Part shown: positions 21,101-22,495 of the stretch, one piece after another
Layout of the letters: each line of letters starts with the position of its first letter
Numbering within the stretch: the first letter of the stretch is position 1
Origin: Siminovitchia sp047228825
Lineage (GTDB): Bacteria; Bacillota; Bacilli; Bacillales; Bacillaceae_C
NCBI RefSeq assembly: GCF_047228825.1
Contig: NZ_JBFEGN010000067.1
Location: 1-22,495 of the forward strand
DNA length: 22,495 bases
Direction: 5' to 3'
Made by a program: the position numbers and the translations under genes
The notes under the pieces: model-generated
Databases searched by the model: none
Seen by the model: the letters and a program-made list of their open reading frames with translations, nothing else
Told to the model about the DNA's origin: nothing

Positions 21101-22345
21101 ATGGCAGAGAATCTTAACTTATTTACATCAACACAAGAGGTTATTAAAGATAGCCTTAACAAGCTTGGATTTGGGGAGGAAATGTATGAGCTGTTAAAAG
21201 AACCGATTCGAATGCTGACTGTTAGAATTCCGGTAAAAATGGACGACGGCTCCGTCAAAGTTTTTACCGGATATCGGGCACAGCACAATGATTCCGTAGG
21301 TCCCACCAAAGGGGGAGTCCGTTATCATCCGGACGTAACGGCAGAAGAAGTAAAAGCGATGTCTCTATGGATGACCATCAAATGCGGGATTGTCAATTTG
21401 CCGTACGGTGGTGGAAAAGGCGGAATCGTTTGTGATCCCCGTACGATGTCCATGGGTGAAATTGAACGTCTCAGCCGCGAATATGTAAGGGCAATCAGCC
21501 AAATTGTCGGCCCGACCAAAGACATTCCGGCTCCCGACGTGTATACAAACTCCCAAATCATGGCTTGGATGATGGATGAGTACAGCCGTCTGCGTGAAAA
21601 TGATTCTCCCGGTTTTATTACAGGAAAGCCGATTGTTCTCGGCGGCTCCCAAGGGAGGGAAAAGGCCACTGCCCAAGGAGTAACCATATGTATCGAAGAA
21701 GCCGCGAAAAAGCGCGGAATTGATTTGAAAGATGCGAGAATCGTTATTCAGGGATTTGGGAATGCAGGAAGCTTTCTTTCCAAATTCTTGTATGATGCAG
21801 GTGCAAAAATTGTCGGTATCTCGGACGCATATGGAGCTCTTCATGATCCGGACGGACTGGATATTGATTATTTGCTTGACCGCCGTGACAGCTTTGGTAC
21901 GGTAACCACTCTTTTTGAAAATACCATTACAAATAAAGAACTGTTTGAACTTGACTGCGACATCATTGTACCTGCAGCAGTAGCCAACCAAATTACCGCT
22001 GAAATCGCTCCAAATATTAAAGCGTCCATCGTTGTGGAAGCGGCCAACGGACCAACGACTGAGGAAGCGACCAAGATTTTGTCCGAACGGGGAATTCTGC
22101 TTGTTCCGGACGTACTTGCAAGTGCCGGCGGAGTCACTGTTTCCTATTTTGAATGGGTGCAAAATAACCAAGGCTATTATTGGACCGAAGAAGAAGTAAA
22201 TACGAAATTAAGAGAAAAACTTGTAGAAGCCTTTAATAATGTGTATAACTTGTCCCAAAGCAGAAGAGTCAACATGCGCCTTGCCGCATACATGCTTGGC
22301 CTTCGCAACGTCGCTGAAGCATCCCGTTTCAGAGGCTGGGTGTAA
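21101..22345 (+). CDS. rocG: Catabolic glutamate dehydrogenase (RocG/GudB type)
   Basis: A 414-residue hexameric NAD-dependent glutamate dehydrogenase that deaminates glutamate to 2-oxoglutarate and ammonia, closing the ornithine pathway. Substrate-site residues are Lys94 (WMTIKCG), catalytic Lys106 (PYGGGKGG) and Asp146 (IPAPDVYT). The NAD fold carries QGFGNAGSF at 217-225. The region near VKAMSLWMT has no tandem duplication of the kind that inactivates B. subtilis gudB, so the enzyme should be active. The N-terminus is about ten residues shorter than B. subtilis RocG. The ATG follows only a modest AGAGG site. A TATAAT at 21059-21064, just after rocD, may be an extra promoter. RocG versus GudB cannot be separated from sequence alone; the roc context favours rocG. 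Confidence 0.93.
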   Translation: MAENLNLFTSTQEVIKDSLNKLGFGEEMYELLKEPIRMLTVRIPVKMDDGSVKVFTGYRAQHNDSVGPTKGGVRYHPDVTAEEVKAMSLWMTIKCGIVNLPYGGGKGGIVCDPRTMSMGEIERLSREYVRAISQIVGPTKDIPAPDVYTNSQIMAWMMDEYSRLRENDSPGFITGKPIVLGGSQGREKATAQGVTICIEEAAKKRGIDLKDARIVIQGFGNAGSFLSKFLYDAGAKIVGISDAYGALHDPDGLDIDYLLDRRDSFGTVTTLFENTITNKELFELDCDIIVPAAVANQITAEIAPNIKASIVVEAANGPTTEEATKILSERGILLVPDVLASAGGVTVSYFEWVQNNQGYYWTEEEVNTKLREKLVEAFNNVYNLSQSRRVNMRLAAYMLGLRNVAEASRFRGWV

Positions 22346-22397
22346 TATGAAAGAAGACTGCCCGGGAGGCTGGGTGTAATTATGAAAGAAGACTGCC
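22332..22397 (+). repeat. Imperfect tandem duplication of the dehydrogenase 3' end
   Basis: Bases 22332-22362 (31 bp) recur at 22366-22397 (32 bp) with a single inserted T and a 3-bp spacer. Each copy contains GAGGCTGGGTGTAAT and GAAAGAAGACTGCC, that is, the last codons, the stop and the left arm of the terminator. Confidence 0.9.
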
Positions 22398-22420
22398 TAA
22401 GAGGCAGTCTTCTTTCTATT
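22384..22420 (+). terminator. Terminator of glutamate dehydrogenase
   Basis: A perfect 14-bp stem (22384-22397 with 22403-22416) has the loop TAAGA and a tail of TTTCTATTT. A second copy of its left arm (22349-22362) lies upstream through the tandem duplication. Confidence 0.9.
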
Positions 22421-22422
22421 TG

Positions 22423-22495
22423 GTGCGCCCAGCATGGGCGCAGTCTATAGGGTGGAAGTCCCGAGCCGTGAAGGCAGAAGTAACGGTTAGCTTAA
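22423..22495 (+). mobile_element. 5' end of a group II intron (cut by the window edge)
   Basis: The sequence begins GTGCGCCC, fitting the GUGYG 5' consensus of bacterial group II introns. It continues with a perfect 7-bp hairpin (22425-22431 with 22435-22441) and then TAGGGTGGAAGTCCCGAG and AAGGCAGAAGTAACGGTTAG, typical of domain I in introns I recall from Bacillaceae. The boundary is 7 bp after the terminator stem. The maturase gene and the 3' end would lie beyond the window. The identification is by memory of the family, not by search. Confidence 0.75.

Overview
The window reads as chromosome of a spore-forming Bacillaceae (Bacillota). The genes from yumC to yugI are recognisable homologues of the Bacillus subtilis yum/yui/yug neighbourhood: ferredoxin-NADP reductase, NADH dehydrogenase YumB, YuiB, YuiC, YuiD, PepA, KapB, PatB, YugF and YugI. 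They carry strong AGGAGG-type ribosome sites, sigma-A-like promoters and U-tailed terminators. The species cannot be named from the sequence; a thermotolerant Bacillaceae is only a guess.

Layout. (1) Positions 1-2820 are an accessory patch. An IS3-type transposase fragment (73-454) abuts a 1,457-bp Tn3-family derivative (455-1911). That derivative has both 38-bp Tn1546-like terminal repeats, only the 3' end of tnpA, and a cargo gene for the spore-cortex hydrolase CwlJ. It is followed by about 1 kb without genes, holding an orphan terminator and four tandem 52-bp repeats. (2) Positions 2820-7905 hold yumC (-), yumB (+) with a Rex/Fnr-like operator inside its promoter, a Nudix hydrolase, yuiB, yuiC and yuiD. 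(3) Positions 7958-13920 hold pepA, a small Gly/Tyr/Pro-rich protein, a hotdog thioesterase, an MdtG-like MFS transporter, kapB, a cyclophilin, a small membrane protein and a SodC lipoprotein. (4) Positions 13926-16780 hold patB and yugF on the minus strand and yugI on the plus strand. (5) Positions 16771-22345 are an arginine/ornithine-to-2-oxoglutarate module: divergent regulator rocR, then rocA, rocD and glutamate dehydrogenase. (6) The window ends inside what looks like the 5' end of a group II intron placed just after the glutamate dehydrogenase terminator.

How the genes work together. RocD turns ornithine into glutamate semialdehyde, RocA oxidises it (as pyrroline-5-carboxylate) to glutamate, and the dehydrogenase deaminates glutamate to 2-oxoglutarate. 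The adjacent RocR-like regulator has PAS, AAA+ and Fis parts. Its AAA+ domain lacks the GAFTGA sigma-54 contact loop and both arginine fingers, and no -24/-12 promoter is visible beside the catabolic genes. The control circuit therefore appears rewired away from sigma-54. This and the mini-Tn3 carrying cwlJ are the two most notable observations.
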